A stretch of 64,000 nt of DNA, taken from Gnetum montanum. Its lineage: Eukaryota > Streptophyta > Gnetopsida > Gnetales > Gnetaceae. Where the stretch lies: contig MNCI01015561.1 of NCBI GenBank assembly GCA_015680685.1, forward strand, positions 911,836-975,835, written 5' to 3'. This document shows, piece by piece, positions 32,029 to 45,002 of the stretch. Under the pieces are notes generated by a model that was not told the origin of the DNA, ran no database searches, and saw only the letters and a list, made by a program, of their open reading frames with translations. The translations under genes and the position numbers were made by a program. Positions within the stretch are counted from its first letter, which is position 1, and every line of letters starts with the position of its first letter.

Positions 32029-35000
32029 ATGAATTCATCCGTAGCAAACAAGTCGATCGTGCTGCCTGCTGTGCCTGTGGCGGCCAAAGGATCGCGTCTG
32101 GTCGGCATCAAATCCGGTGGCCCCCTGCGCAATCATGCTTTGCTGCAATTGAGAAGAGAAACGGGCGTTGTTTCGACTTTCGCATCGGTGGAGAACACGC
32201 CGCTGAGCGTGAGTGCCGCCGAAGAGAAGCAGCAGAGGAAGTTGGTGAGAGAAGTGAGGGATGCAGGCGGTAGTAGGGTTTGGGGCGAGAGCGGGATCGA
32301 CGTGGACGCGGTGAGCGAGGCGGAGCTCAAGGAGAACGGATTTAGGAGCACGCGCCGGACGAAGCTGGTTTGTACGATCGGGCCTTCGTCGTGCAGCTTC
32401 GAGCAGCTGGAAGCACTAGCCATCGGTGGCATGAACGTCGCCAGGCTCAATATGTGCCATGGAACCAGGAGCTGGCACCGCGATGTCATACGCAAAGTTC
32501 GCAAGTTGAATGAGCAAAAAGGATTTGCTGTTGCTGTTATGATGGATACCGAGGGCAGCGAGATCCACATGGGCGACCTCGGAGGTGCGCCTTCCGCCAA
32601 AGCCGAGGTAGGCGCCTTCTCTGTTCCGTTTTGGTTGAGTTGAGTTTCATTTTCTTTCTTCGGTTTGGTTTTCAAACGGAAATTATGTTGCCGCTCCCTC
32701 TGAACTCTAGAGCTTGCTTTTTAGCGTCTGATGGAAGCTTCGTTGTTCCTGCGTTGTCTCGTGTTTGGTGGAGAGATTAAATGGCCAAGGCCTCCGAAGT
32801 TTGTTTTGTTTTTGCATTGTGATTTATGATTTATCGTGTCATGGCTTTCTGCTTGCTGTCTTGGAGTACATGTTTTTGTGGTTTAGGCTGTTGATATGAT
32901 ATGGGAGGATCTTTTATTGGCCTCTATAAGAATTTCTGATTGGCATTTTGGCACGCCAATTATCATTGGGTTTAGCAGTCATTGAATTCTGAAGGTCAGC
33001 TTAACGTAACTGAGAGGAGACAGTGTTCTAAAGAATACAGGTGTGAATTCCAGAGCCCCTTTTTTTTAAAAAAATTGGATTATGAGATTCGAAAGGAGAA
33101 GTTTGATATATGCATGGCTGTTTATAATTCTCTGATTACCAGAGGTTCCTGTGGTTAGGCCTTTGACTTTTATATATAGGCCTTAAGGATTTTCAATGCT
33201 CCAATATTGCTTTCTTGAACTTCGTTTAGTTGTGGTAAATCCAATTTTTAATTTGCAGTAAGGTGCCATCTATCAAATTCGTTACCTTTGATATAACTTT
33301 AGCCACATTTGGGTTATGATTGAATAATGTAGGATGGTGAAATTTGGACCTTCACTGTGCGTGCTTTCGAATCACCCTTTCCTGCCTATACCATCCAAGT
33401 TAATTATGAAGGCTTCACCGAGGGTGAGCATACGTTATATACTTATATTTCAGTATTTGAAATATCTTTATGGTATCTTCTATGTTTTATACTAAATGCA
33501 ATACTTATATTGGTTGATGCATTTGCCTGTCACACATTACCACTTTTAGAAATAAGCTTACTGTTGGTCCAAATTCTTGATTAACATTCGAGAATCACCA
33601 ATTTACAAGGTATCTGATGATCAGTGCTATTGGTATTGTACTTCTCATGATTTTGTGCAAATAACGTGCATATCTTCATAATTTTTTATGTCATTTTTTC
33701 AGATGTTGAAGTTGGAGATGAACTACTTGTTGATGGGGGTATGGTCAGGTTTGAAGTAACTGAGAAGCTTGGTCCAGATGTTATATGCCGTTGCACCGAT
33801 CCCGGCTTGCTGTTGCCACGTGCTAACCTTACATTTTGGAGGAAGGGTGAGCTGGTGCGTGAAAAGAATGCGATGCTTCCAACAATATCTTCCAAGGTCT
33901 AATTTTTACCAATCTAAAGCTAAATTTTAAAAGAAAATTGAATGAATATTGAAATTAGCAGACATTTCAGGATGAGATGATAAACCATTCTGTGCAGGAT
34001 TGGCTTGATATCGATTTTGGAATTTCTGAGGGTGTGGATTTTATAGCCATATCTTTTGTGAAATCAGCAGAAGTGATTAAAAATTTGAAGAGTTATATTG
34101 CCGCAAGATCTGGAAAAGGGTATGAACATATAGTGCAATAAGCCTGTTTTCTATTTCATAATTTTTCTTTTTATACTATTTTTTGCTACCAAACGAATGT
34201 CTTCCAAGATTCTATTGAATGTTCCTTATAATAGCCTTCTGGGTGAGTGCTTGAGTGTCATTTTACAGCTTACCTTTTTTATGCCCCAAAATTCTTAATT
34301 GATGACATTAATTAAATTTTTTCTTTTTTTGGCAGTAATATTGGTGTCATAGCAAAAATTGAAAGTGTGGACTCACTGACATGTGTTGAGGAGATAATTA
34401 GGACATCTGATGGAGCTATGGTAGCAAGAGGAGATCTTGGTGCACAGATTCCTTTGGACCAGGTTCCATCTGTCCAGCAGCAAATTGTGCACCTATGCAG
34501 ACAATTAAATAAGCCAGTCATTGTTGCATCTCAGCTATTAGAATCAATGATAGAATTTCCAACTCCAACAAGAGCAGAGGTGATTATTTTGCAGATTACT
34601 TTGTTCTATTTTTTATTTTAAAATTTAGACTGAGAACTAAAGTAACTTATCTGAGATTGGATTTATGGTTTTTAATATGAAATTCCTTGAATAACAAATC
34701 GCAAATATGGGATACAGAAGAATCTTCATCATAAAACATTATGAATGCAGGGGCAATTTGGCTTAAAGTGATAAAGGCAAAGTGTTTCAATCAATTAGAG
34801 TTTTTAGGAGGATTATGCATTGTTAGTTGGTCAACAATATCGAATAGAATTGAAATCTCATGATGGTAAGTTGTGGTTGTGGAAAACAAAACAACCATAA
34901 AAGGTTGTACACGTATGCAATGATCACTAGTCAAATTAGTACCCTAGAAGTTGGAGAAAAATAGACGTCATTCTTAAATTTTGCGTATTTTCTGAGATGG

Positions 35001-36757
35001 GAAAAAGGGTCAAACTTGAACTGTAAATAACTTGATAAAACAGAAACTATCAAACACGATTTGTTGTAAATATTCAATCATCACCGCTGTCTTTATCCGA
35101 ACAATCTGGGGTGACCTGTTTGGGTAGGTTATCAAATTGGCAATCGGTTTCTTGGTTGGCATTTACCAACCTGAACACACACACATCTATATGCCATTTA
35201 ACCAGGTAGCAAGACTGAACATTGTAGCCATAGGTCAAGGCTTACCCACACAACTGATGTACATATTATGAACCTTTTCATTGTTCATTAATCGTTATCC
35301 TTTACTGTGTTCCCTAACCAGAATCTTACAACTGCATTCCTCCAGAATGGTTCTTAAGCATCTAGCTGCTTCAAGAAATAATCTGATTCCAGCCTTGCTC
35401 TGCTAACATTGTCCTTAGCTGAATTAGAGTTGATGCTTGTAGGTAGTTTACAATTTAGTCAAACTTGCCTCCTCTGATATGCTCTGAGGAAAACCTCGTT
35501 TCTTTTCTGCTCTTTCCAAAACTTTTGGAGCGTTACTTTTTCCGCCCCTTACGATTGCTCGTGAAGCTGCAACTGCCTGGTGAAACTAGTCTTGCTTTGA
35601 TTGAGGATTGGCTTCACTTTGTTCCTCCCCAGAAATGCTTCATGCTTACCAGCCTGCTCCATTAACGATCAGATGTTTAAATCCCAGCTGAGCGTGCACT
35701 GGTGCACATGGCTTTATTTTCTGAGTAGACCATCAACTGTTGCCATCCCTTTAAATTCGACGGAATCATGCGCCGACATATATGATTTTACATCTGTTTT
35801 GAACCTAGGATCCAATGATGCATGGGTTTATGTAATTAATCCAGAATTCGAACAGTTGCCTAGGGCATCCAAGGAAATGATTTGTTACAAACTTACCATT
35901 ATTTACTACATATGCCATGATGACTTCATTGACATGAATGTATCACTGAACCAAAAACAACAATTCGTGCGTATGTGAAACATTCTTAATTATCGAACTG
36001 TAATTCAGCCATCTTTCGTATAGAGTTGTTATTATCAATACATCCTGAGGCTTTACTATTGAATTGAATAAATAACCATGTCTTAAAAACTTGAGACTAA
36101 TGTGTTTTCTCTTGTCAGGTTGCAGATGTTTCAGAAGTAATAAAACAAAGGGCAGATGCGCTGATGCTTTCCGGTGAGTCGGCTATGGGCCAATTCCCTG
36201 AGAAAGCTTTAGCTGTTCTTCGAAGTGTGAGTTTACGCATTGAAAGATGGATGCGTGAAGAAAATAACCACACCCAAGCAGAGCTTCCAGATATCGCATT
36301 TTCTTTTAAAGAGAGAGTCTCTGAGAAGATATGTAATTCAGCTGCAAAGATGGGTAATTATGTGCCACTGAAACACTGTTTAAACATGCTTTTCCATTAT
36401 GCTATACCGCAAAGATGATAAACTTCTAATAGTTTTGAGAAACGTTTCATTTCAGCCAACAAACTTTCAGTGGATGCAATATTCGTGTACACAAAAACAG
36501 GATACATGGCCTCTCTTTTATCAAGGTGTCGACCAGACTGTCCTATTTTTGCTTTTATTGACTCGAAGAAAATAAGGCAACGGTTAAACCTTCAATGGGG
36601 TCTGATTCCTTTTCGGTTGGACTTCTCCGATGATATGGAGAATAATCTTTCTCGTACATTTTCGTTGCTGAAAGCAAGAGGCATGATTAAATCAGGAGAT
36701 TTGGTGATTTCTGTTTCAGATATGTCACAGTCCATTCAGGTTATTAATGTGCCATAA
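32029..36757 (+). CDS. Plastid pyruvate kinase, alpha-type subunit (7 exons)
   Basis: The enzyme makes pyruvate and ATP from phosphoenolpyruvate and ADP in plastids, feeding fatty-acid synthesis. Exons: 32029-32607, 33333-33423, 33703-33896, 33998-34119, 34336-34579, 36119-36353, 36456-36757. All introns are GT-AG and the joined frame is open for 588 residues, close to the 596 or so of Arabidopsis PKp1. Residues 1 to about 60 look like a plastid transit peptide (rich in S, A, R, few acids). Core motifs: [11 protein letters not shown] (109-119), ARLNMCHG (138-145), MDTEGSEI (172-179), K336 with metal ligands E338 and D362 ([15 protein letters not shown]), [15 protein letters not shown] ending at 410, and [13 protein letters not shown]. 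Canonical kinases have DTKGPEI; TEGSEI is, from memory, the mark of the plastid alpha subunit, which works with beta subunits. No defects are seen. Confidence 0.95.
34580..36118 (+). other. Large intron 5 of the pyruvate kinase gene
   Basis: At 1539 bases it is by far the longest intron. It contains an open frame (35601-35978) without recognised homology and no clear transposon motif. The part 35100-35980 is less AT-rich than the rest and may be an old insertion, but its nature is not clear. Confidence 0.5.
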
Positions 36758-37925
36758 GGGTAATGTGCTGTTCCCTTATTCTTTTGCTCCCTTCTGGGTT
36801 TCCAGCAGGAAATTGAGTTATTGTTCATGGACAAAGAAGGCCTTTAGCTTCTATATAGATAGCTTTATAGTCGAGCAGTTTCGAACTTATATATATGAAA
36901 AGCTGAAATACATGAGCATGTAAAGCTGCAGATTTTGTTTTTGTTTGTAAATTTTGCATGCAGATGAAAGCATGTTGGTTGTTCTGATCTTTATAGCTAC
37001 GTATCCTCACTCTAGAAAGTTCCCGTGTTTTTCTCAATACGAATGTTCTCCAGGGAGTTTGCAGAGAAGTTCCCCATTTGTTGTCTCAGTTTGAGTCTTG
37101 AAACTTTTGGCATCTATGAGAACTTTTTGTTTTAAATTTTTGGCCTTTGAATTTGATTTTACCTAAGTTCAGAATTTTCACATTGTTGAAATTTTTGACT
37201 TGCAGGAAAGCTTTTTTAATGAATTTTTTTGGGTGGAATTTTCCTATTATTGATGACCGGTGCAATTTTGAATGCATAATTTCATGTTTTCTTATTGTTT
37301 TTCTTTACTTATGATTTGTCCACGCGTAGATTTATTTGGTTGTGTATTGGGTTAGCTTAATAAAAGTATATGTTCTGGACGGACTATGAAGGTAGGTAGA
37401 TAGCAGACCATGATGTATCATTATCAGATACTTTAGTCTACAACAATAGGTTGATTTATCACATACTTAAGTCTACTACAATAGGTTGGGCTATGTTGAT
37501 GGGATAAAGGCACCAATATTATGGTCACAAATTACAAGATTTAAGAGTTCCAAGGCATGGGTTTGATTCTCGTGGGCAATGTTGAGTTATAAAGTTTTAA
37601 TTGGACTATATATCTCAAGGTATTCCTATATTACAATTATTTTAGGGTTCCAACATTCCCATAAGCTACAAGATTTATGATTTTTCCTCTTTGTAGTGCT
37701 TTTCTACGTTTGTACTTTGAATTTCTATTTTTAATATCTTTATATTTTGAGCTTTCACAAACTACAAGATTTTAGGGATTTGTTAAACAAATTTATATAT
37801 AGTTTTTGAATGTTAGTATGATATATTGAGATTAAACTTATGATCTAACTAAAAAAGGACCTTTACCCAAAGGCTCAATGCACATTTGCTCAAAGCGAGG
37901 TCCTAGAAAGGTTCGTAAAAGGCTA
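36758..37925. other. 3' flank of the pyruvate kinase gene
   Basis: The 3' UTR follows the stop. An AATAAA at about 37360 is the only clear polyadenylation signal noticed and is rather far away. Near 37555-37600 the stretch GGTTTGATTCTCGTGGGCAA with GTTGAGTTATAAA matches the tail of the SINE heads at 24670, so a decayed SINE is likely there. Confidence 0.4.
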
Positions 37926-38275
37926 ACCTCTTTTGAGGAACTTCTAGGCTTAAACTAAAATCTTACAACTTGAGAAACAAGCATGTTACCATCAATCTAA
38001 ATGATGGTCCCTTATGATGTAAAAGATGTAAATCACAATTATTACCAACAAGTTAGATCTTATTAATAAACTTATTGATTTAATATGTTTTAATATTTTT
38101 TGAGTGGTTCCTCCTAGGCTTAAAGCTAAACTCTTACAACTCGAAAAACAATCACGTTACCATGTCTCTAAATGATGATCCCTAATAATCTAAAAGATGT
38201 AAATCACACAAATATTACCAAGAAGTTAGATCTTATTGATAAACTTATTTTTGATTTAATATTTTCTAATATCAT
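37925..38275. repeat. Tandem duplication, period about 175 bases
   Basis: Two copies share 'CTAGGCTTAAA-CTAAA-TCTTACAACT', 'CACGTTACCAT', 'AAATGATG-TCCCT', 'AAAAGATGTAAATCACA' and 'AGTTAGATCTTATT-ATAAACTTATT' in order. They differ at scattered positions and small indels. Confidence 0.8.
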
Positions 38276-38399
38276 CAATCTAGAAAATATACCAAATACT
38301 TTGCTTTTTTTTTTTAACAATAGAATAATCCTATTTGCTATGACAAAAGGTAATGTTATACATCTTGTATTCCAACTCCTTGCTTCATATGTTAAAGCA

Positions 38400-39238
38400 A
38401 TTTACTTAGAGGTGCATCTCGCTCCCTTGCGTTAATTCATTAATTGATTACAAAGATGGAGGACTTGACCTCATCAATTACTATAACCAGGGTATATCTC
38501 TTGCAGTAAAATGCATTGCGAAGTGCATTAATCGAGATGATGTTTAAATGTTTTAAGAAACTTATTTATGCAAGAAAAATCTAAGAATTCTAATAACTTT
38601 CTTCATTGCCTTCATTTTCCTCAAGCTATTTCTATTCGTGATTCTTCAATTCTTAAATAAATTTAGAAGACATGGTCTAAGCTTAGTAAATATTGGAATT
38701 ACAATCATCTTATAGTTTCAAAAGATATGCTTAAGAAAATTAGACCATGGTGGCTTCCCTTTAATGAAGGAGTTTGGGCTATTAATTCATTTAGATTGTG
38801 TACCACTTGGAGCAAATTTAGTATTAGTGTAGTTTTTTATTTACGTATGCATGATAGATGGATTACATAGAATGAAACTTCTAACCTCTATGGTTTGCAT
38901 AGAAAGAGGAATTTTTTTAAAAATTAATTTCTAATCTTGAGAATTTTTTAAAAATTAACAATAGTTTGCATTGGGCTTTTTCAAATGTTTTTTTGGAAAG
39001 ATGGTAGATTTTTTTATCCTTTTAATTTGAAAGTTGTTGAGGAGTTATTACAAAGAATGATTTTATTTATAACAAATTTAATAAAATACAATTATCATCA
39101 CACTTTTGGGTGAGAAAAATGAAAGATATTTGGAGAGCTCCTACATTTCCTAAAATTTGTATTTTTTTAGTGTTTTATTCATCAAGGTCTTTTTATTGAC
39201 ACTTATCTTAACATATGAGAAATGTTTCTCTTCAATAT
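38400..39238 (+). mobile_element. LINE ORF2 C-terminal remnant (left part; split by E3)
   Basis: DGGLDLINYYNQGISLAVKC near 38460 recalls the 'GGLGLIN' segment of plant LINE ORF2. Further on, IWRAPTFPKICIF (near 39130) and RNVSLQY lead into the zinc-binding tail of the reverse transcriptase. The reading is full of frameshifts. It continues at 58962 after removal of E3 and one copy of AATAT. Confidence 0.65.
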
Positions 39239-40050
39239 TGATGAGTTCTGATGTTGGGCCCTCGATATCAGATACGTGATATCGGAGATGTCGAAGCAAA
39301 CATGCGATGTCGAAACTTGTCTCGTTGGCTATAAATAAGAGACAGGGGCACTTGGTTTGGCATTAGTTTTTCCAGTCCTTAGCTGAATTCTTGTAGTTTT
39401 TCTATTCCAGAGTTAGAATTATTTTTGAGTGCCCACAGTAGGAGTCATAGAGTGAATGGATCTTTATTCGAGCATTGTGTACCTAAGCACACATTGTGAT
39501 AAAAAATAAAGACGAACTTTATGATAAACCTTGCAACATTCAGAATAGCTTAATTATTACATTTCATGTTATTTACTGTTATTTGATGCTTTCAATAGTT
39601 ACTTAATGTTATTTCATTGAAATATTAATTATCAATTATCAATGAATTAGCACACTCAGCACGATCATTTCAAGCATCTTGAACGACGACTAGCATTTGG
39701 TAATTCCAGTAGTGTTACATTGGTTCAGGATGTGTTCGGAGAGTGGGAACAGATGTTGGTGTTAGGATTTGATTCACATTAGAGTTATAAAAATTCATTG
39801 GTTAATTAAATCTTTTCATTGCACACTTAGGAGACTAAGATAGAAAATATAAAAAACATAAAAATCATATACCTTGAGTTTACTTAACCATACAGTTGTG
39901 CCTTACAAGTAAGCTTGGGAAGACACCGACTGCATAACTCATCCTTGTTCTACATAGGCGCATAAGCACTTAATCCTTAGAGTTCGACTGGATTGTGCGT
40001 GAACGCTTGTATTTGTATGGTTGGGCATAGGGGTACCTCGCCGCTCATCA
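39239..40050 (+). mobile_element. E3 5' LTR
   Basis: It runs from TGATGAGTTCTGATG to CGCCGCTCATCA (812 bases). The target duplication AATAT lies at 39234-39238. GATATC palindromes (39265-39285) precede the TATA box GGCTATAAATAAG (near 39330). Confidence 0.95.
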
Positions 40051-40068
40051 TTGGCATCGTTGCTAGGG
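40051..40068 (+). other. E3 primer binding site (tRNA-Asp type)
   Basis: TTGGCATCGTTGCTAGGG directly follows the 5' LTR. It differs from the tRNA-Asp complement by C-to-T or G-to-A type changes. Confidence 0.8.
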
Positions 40069-40186
40069 ATTTTGTTATTTGTGCATTGATTAGAACTTAA
40101 GAAATCCTTCCATCATTGGAACGAACCCTTAGAGTTAACTATCCTACAATCATTGGAAAAGGGTATCACACACTGAATAATCAATC

Positions 40187-41025
40187 ATATCTCCTTCTTC
40201 TTATGAGAGTGCTTCACCGACTAGGTCCGACACCATGAACAATTGAAGGTGGGGTGCACATGATGATTCACCAGTGCCCCAATAGTTTTGCATGGTATAC
40301 GCTCATTTTGATGAGTATATACCAAACTTTACCTTTATCCTCCACCAGGATGAACAACTGCGATGGTGCGATTTAGAAGGTAACATAGTGTTACCTCCCG
40401 ATATTTCAATCCCAAGCATGCTTCTTTGTGCTCTCACATGAATCGGTATGCAACACTTACAATCAGAGTACATTGTGTATGAGCAAGATTCGAGAGATTA
40501 TCGACCCACAGAGGCACAATGCTAGAGAGATCTACAACAAAAGAGATATTACAAATCCATGAAGGGGAAGTGGTCTCAGGATGTCCTGTATGTCCTAAGT
40601 GAGAACGAGGGTGGTGAATCTATCTCAAGAGGTCTTCCACAAAATGATGTTCCTCTTGTTGACTTCGGTCAAGGAGTTGTGTATCAGAATCTTCACTCAA
40701 CTATTTATAACCTAGGTTTTGGTACCAACAGACACAAAGGGTCCAAAAAAGGAACACGAACATATGACAATGACAAACATTTCGATTGTAACCATGACCG
40801 AGGTCGTGACCACCAAAAAGAAGGTGACAGGCGCCGCCATGGTGCCAGTCGTCCTTCCTCTTCACCTCCAACATCTTCTTCTCCCTCTCCTTCGGGATCT
40901 AAATGCGGTCGCAAAGGGCAAGACCATGAGGACAAGGGTAAGCAAAATAGAAATCATAGACAAAATAGTTGAGAAAGGGGGCAAGGGCACTCTAGAGAGA
41001 CACATCATGAAAGAAGAGAGAGTAG
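40187..41025 (+). pseudogene. E3 gag, first part (interrupted by E2)
   Basis: The homologue of the E1 start ATG (MSPSSYES) reads ATA here, at 40187-40189 (ISPSSYESAS), so the start codon is lost. The frame then holds the N-terminal part of gag, with EYIVYEQDSRDY near 40480 and a serine-, proline- and arginine-rich stretch (RPSSSPPTSSSPSPSGSKCG near 40850). It stops where E2 is inserted, at AGTAG. Confidence 0.75.
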
Positions 41026-41844
41026 TGATGAGCGGTGAGGTTTCTCTACACTCAACCATACAAATATGAGCGTACACGCATGATCAAAGCGAATTCCAAG
41101 GACTAAGTGCTTATGTGCCTTTATAGGACTTGGATAGGTTAGTCAATTGTTGTCTTCCCAAGCTTACTCATATAGTGCGATTGTATGGTTAAGTAAACTT
41201 GAGGTATATGATTTTTATATATTTTTATGTTTTATGTACTAGTGCTACAAAGGGAGAAGCGAACTAATTAAGTAACCAATTTAATTTAACTAATTGACTA
41301 TGCTCTAACTAGTCCTAACACCAGCATCCATTCCGACTTTCCGTACACATCTTGAACTAGTACAACACTACTGGGATTACCAAACGCTAATCCTTGCTGG
41401 GTTACCAAGTGTTCCACACATGTTCAAAGTGGTCGTACTGAGTGTGTTTACTTGGGGGAGTTAACAAGGTGAGAGAGAGAAAATTAATTAACTAAGGAAA
41501 GCATTAAATAACTATAAATAACATTAAATAAGTGATTCTGAATACTACAAGGTTTATCACAAAGTTCATTTTTATTTTTGGCCACAAGGTGTGCTCAGGT
41601 ACACAATGCTCAAATAAAGATCCATTCACTTTATGACTTCTATTGCGGGCACTTAGAAATAATTCTAACTCTGAGAAGGGAAAAAGGTAAGAGTTTGAGT
41701 AAGGGACTAAGACTAATTAACCAACAATTTCCAAACCAAGTGTGCCCGCCTCTTATTTATAGGCAACAAGACAGGCCCTAATATTGGATGTCCGATATCA
41801 CTTGGAAGGCTTTGATATCGCAACCCCGATATCGTTGCTCATCA
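41026..41844 (-). mobile_element. E2 3' LTR (left)
   Basis: TGATGAGCGGTGAGG to GTTGCTCATCA, 819 bases. Target duplication AGTAG at 41021-41025. It is followed by the complement of the polypurine tract (TACCTCCACGAC). Confidence 0.95.
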
Positions 41845-43700
41845 TACCTCCACGACTAAATGAAAAATCATCCTCAAGTTCCTTACAAAATATTGGGAAC
41901 GTATGGGATTATTGACTGAATGAGAACTGACAGTGATAGGGAATAACAAACTCAAAGTGCCTGATGAACGGATCGACAAACATATTACGACATTGGTGTT
42001 CACACCCTTTGTGGTGAACACTATACATAAATGACATCTAGACCCTCATTCGATAGCTTGAAGAGAAAGAGAGAGAGAAAAGAAAATGAGGCACATTGCT
42101 ATCAATGTCAGAAATGTGCACTCCATTGTTCATCCATAGCCACATGACCAAACTTGTTCCTTTTGTAAACGCTCTAGCTCCAGTCCATCTCGAGTGCTTC
42201 CTCCTATCCTAGTCCATTGTTCGTGTAATTGCCATCTATACACACAACACAGTCACAAATTAGTAAGGATAGATAAGTCATAATGCAGTTGATACCTTGC
42301 CTCAATATAAGTGCACAGATACTGGGTTGGAGGTTTTTAACTGATAACTACCCAAGGTGTAGGGGTGAGATAGGTGATCAAATGGAAAAATTTGTGACAG
42401 GGCCCCCACGACTAAAAGTGAACCTCTAGTAGCGATAAGGTGGAAAAACTGAAGGAACAATGAAGATGAGGGAAATAACAATGGTGAAGCCAATAAGATG
42501 GATGTCATGGATGGGGATGAAACAAGAAATGGTTGATTGCAAAGAATGTTTAAGAAAAAGAACTTAACAATTGCATCAAAAAGGAATGCCAGTGGGTCCT
42601 CCCCAAAGCAGGCTCATGCCTTTTATGCCTTGACAGACTCACAAAACAAAGAGTCTGTAGGCTCTTGGAATGACATATGGAAACAAAGGTTAAGAACGTA
42701 CCCACAAGAGTTTACCGAAGACTACCAATGCATCAACCAAGACATAGATTATTCATAAAACTAGCAATGAGGTGGAATATGGAAAGAAAATGGAAGGGGA
42801 GGAGGAAATGGAATGGAATCCCAAGAGCAAGGTTGTGTAAAGTCCCTTGTGTATTATGTGGTTAAGGTGATTGAATAAAATTCATCCCAAGTTTGGACTC
42901 ACCAACCACATCTAGTGACCTCGCATCAACACATTTGACCAACCCATCCTTATGAAGCAACAAGAATGCATTCAACGAGTCACCACCATTCCAAGGAGAG
43001 AAAGATAGGGAAGCAGGAAGCGAGAAAGGGCCTTAGTTAGAGGGAACCTTTAGGCATGGGTAACATGTCTTTCTAGTGCCATAACTAGTGTTTGTAGCCC
43101 ATGTTTCTTTATTATGTCTAAGGGGTGTGCTTTGAATTCCCACTACTAGTTTTTTTTTACGTGAGAACCACACCATGCAAAGACTTATTTAGATTCATTC
43201 AACTTCCCGATATTTGGTCAAAAGCAGAATGGCAAAAAACCCATGAAAAGCATCCAAGTACTTAAGAGAACAACCAGCACAAGTGCATTGAATCCCCTTG
43301 AAGTCACATCCTTTTCAACCATTGAATCCTTCTTTGGTTTGAAAAATACCAAGTCACCAATTCATTAATAAGTTTATTTAGAAAAAGGGATAGTACAGTT
43401 CCAAAGCCAAGGGAGATCATAGCGTTGAATGGATGAATGGATGATGTGGACTCATTGCTTGTTTTATAAAAAAAAAAACCATATCTTAGTATCAACATTG
43501 GAAATCAAAGGTAAAAACCAAACATTAACAATCAACATTATTATAGTCCAACCCACCATCATGAGCACTTATTATATGACGAATGAAAGTAAATCAAACA
43601 AAGAAATAGTAAGAATGTGAATGATGGGGTAAAACAAAAAGAAGTAAAATTAAAAAGATGCGTAAAATAAAAATACAAAAAGAGCTGAGGGCTTAGAATG
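41845..43700 (-). mobile_element. E2 conserved 3' non-coding block
   Basis: It lies between integrase and 3' LTR and aligns with the blocks of E1, E3 and E5. A GA-rich run (42060-42085) matches the CT run of E3 (57899-57917). No reading frame is supported. Confidence 0.7.
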
Positions 43701-43759
43701 GTTAGCATTGGTGGCCATCTCTCCCATGACTGAGTTGGAGAGAGGAGATCCGAAATAGT

Positions 43760-44960
43760 GAATAGGGTTGTCCACCAACAGAGGTAGTATGGATACTGGC
43801 TGTTCTAGGCTCATGGAAAGTTTTGGTTTGTTGGATGTTAACCAATAATTTCTTATTTGGGCTCTCAGGTTTGTAAATCATCATGGCTCCTGAAGGAAAA
43901 GTTGCATGAATAATATAAGGTCCTTCCCATAACGTTTGAAATTTAGTGCATTGTGGTACAGGTGTGGGGTTCCAATAAAGAACCTTAACTCTCGGTTGGT
44001 ACTTAACTTTTCTAATTTTCAGATCATGACGTCATTTTTTAAAAGCCTTATGCAATTCATTAGATGATAGGGCAACTAATCGGTTCTCATCTAGTAGGTT
44101 AAGGTTCATTAATCATTTTTTTTGTGCTAGATTAAGGTCAAGGTTGAGATCACACGCCGTAGATAGTGTACGGAGTTTTGCTTGAATAGGAAGCATTGGG
44201 AGTTTTCTATACACTAACTCATAGGGAGAGTAGCCTATAGGGAGTTTCCATGTGGAGCGATATGCCCAAAGAGCATCGTTCAATTTGGTGCCCTAGCCGT
44301 GCCTATATTTGCTAATGGTTCTTGTCAATATTTTTGTAATCTCTCTATTGGTTATTTCGGCTTGACCATTCACTTGAGGATGGTATGGTGTAGTTAGTTT
44401 GTGTTAAACTCTTAAGTGTTGCATCAACTTTTGAAATGTTGCACCTGTAAAATGTGTGCCATTGTTAGAAATAAGTGCAAGAGGCATGCCAAACCTGTTA
44501 ACGATTTGTTGTTGAACAAATCATGTAGTGGTAGATGATGTATAATCCGTAACAACAGCTACTTCTGCCCATTTTGTGAAATAGTTAATGGCAATAAAAA
44601 TGTAAGCTTTTCCATTGGACATTGTTGCAATAGGCCTCATAAAATCAATTTCCCATATGTTGAAGGGTTCTAAAGGTTAAATCCATTGTTGTGGCCCTCC
44701 ATCCTAGCAGTCATTCCCCCATCACGTTGGCAGCACTTACAAGATTGGATGAAATGATGAGCATCCTAGAACAATGTAGGCCAATAATATCTTGCAAGCA
44801 AGATTTTAATGGCTGTTCGTCTCCTAGCATAATGACCCCCACAAGGGCCCTCATGAGCATCTTGGAGAACTCGTAATTGATCTACATCAGGAACACACCA
44901 TTGGACCAAGCCATTAGGACATACCTTATAAAGGTGTTTATTGATTTCCATGAAATATTT
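43760..44960 (-). pseudogene. E2 integrase (frameshifted)
   Basis: The N-terminal zinc finger is more complete than in E1: HEGPCGGHYARRRTAIKILL (44766-44951), YYWPTLF, then AHHF and a CKCC-like pair near 44720. The core motifs are NGQAEITNRE near 44360 and the DNGTHF-like stretch near 44460, but in different frames. A stop follows WPTLF. It inserts cDNA into host DNA in active elements. Confidence 0.75.
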
Positions 44961-45002
44961 GGCTCAGTGAAGAAATTGCTATTTCTTTTTAGCTTCCAAC
45001 TC

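Noticed and set aside
32133-32675. 180-codon frame antisense to pyruvate kinase exon 1
   Set aside because: It lies opposite a clearly conserved coding exon that is GC-rich; the open frame is a shadow of it.
35601-35978. 125-codon frame in intron 5 of the pyruvate kinase gene
   Set aside because: It begins with a non-ATG codon context, has no recognised domain, and lies within an intron with good GT-AG ends.
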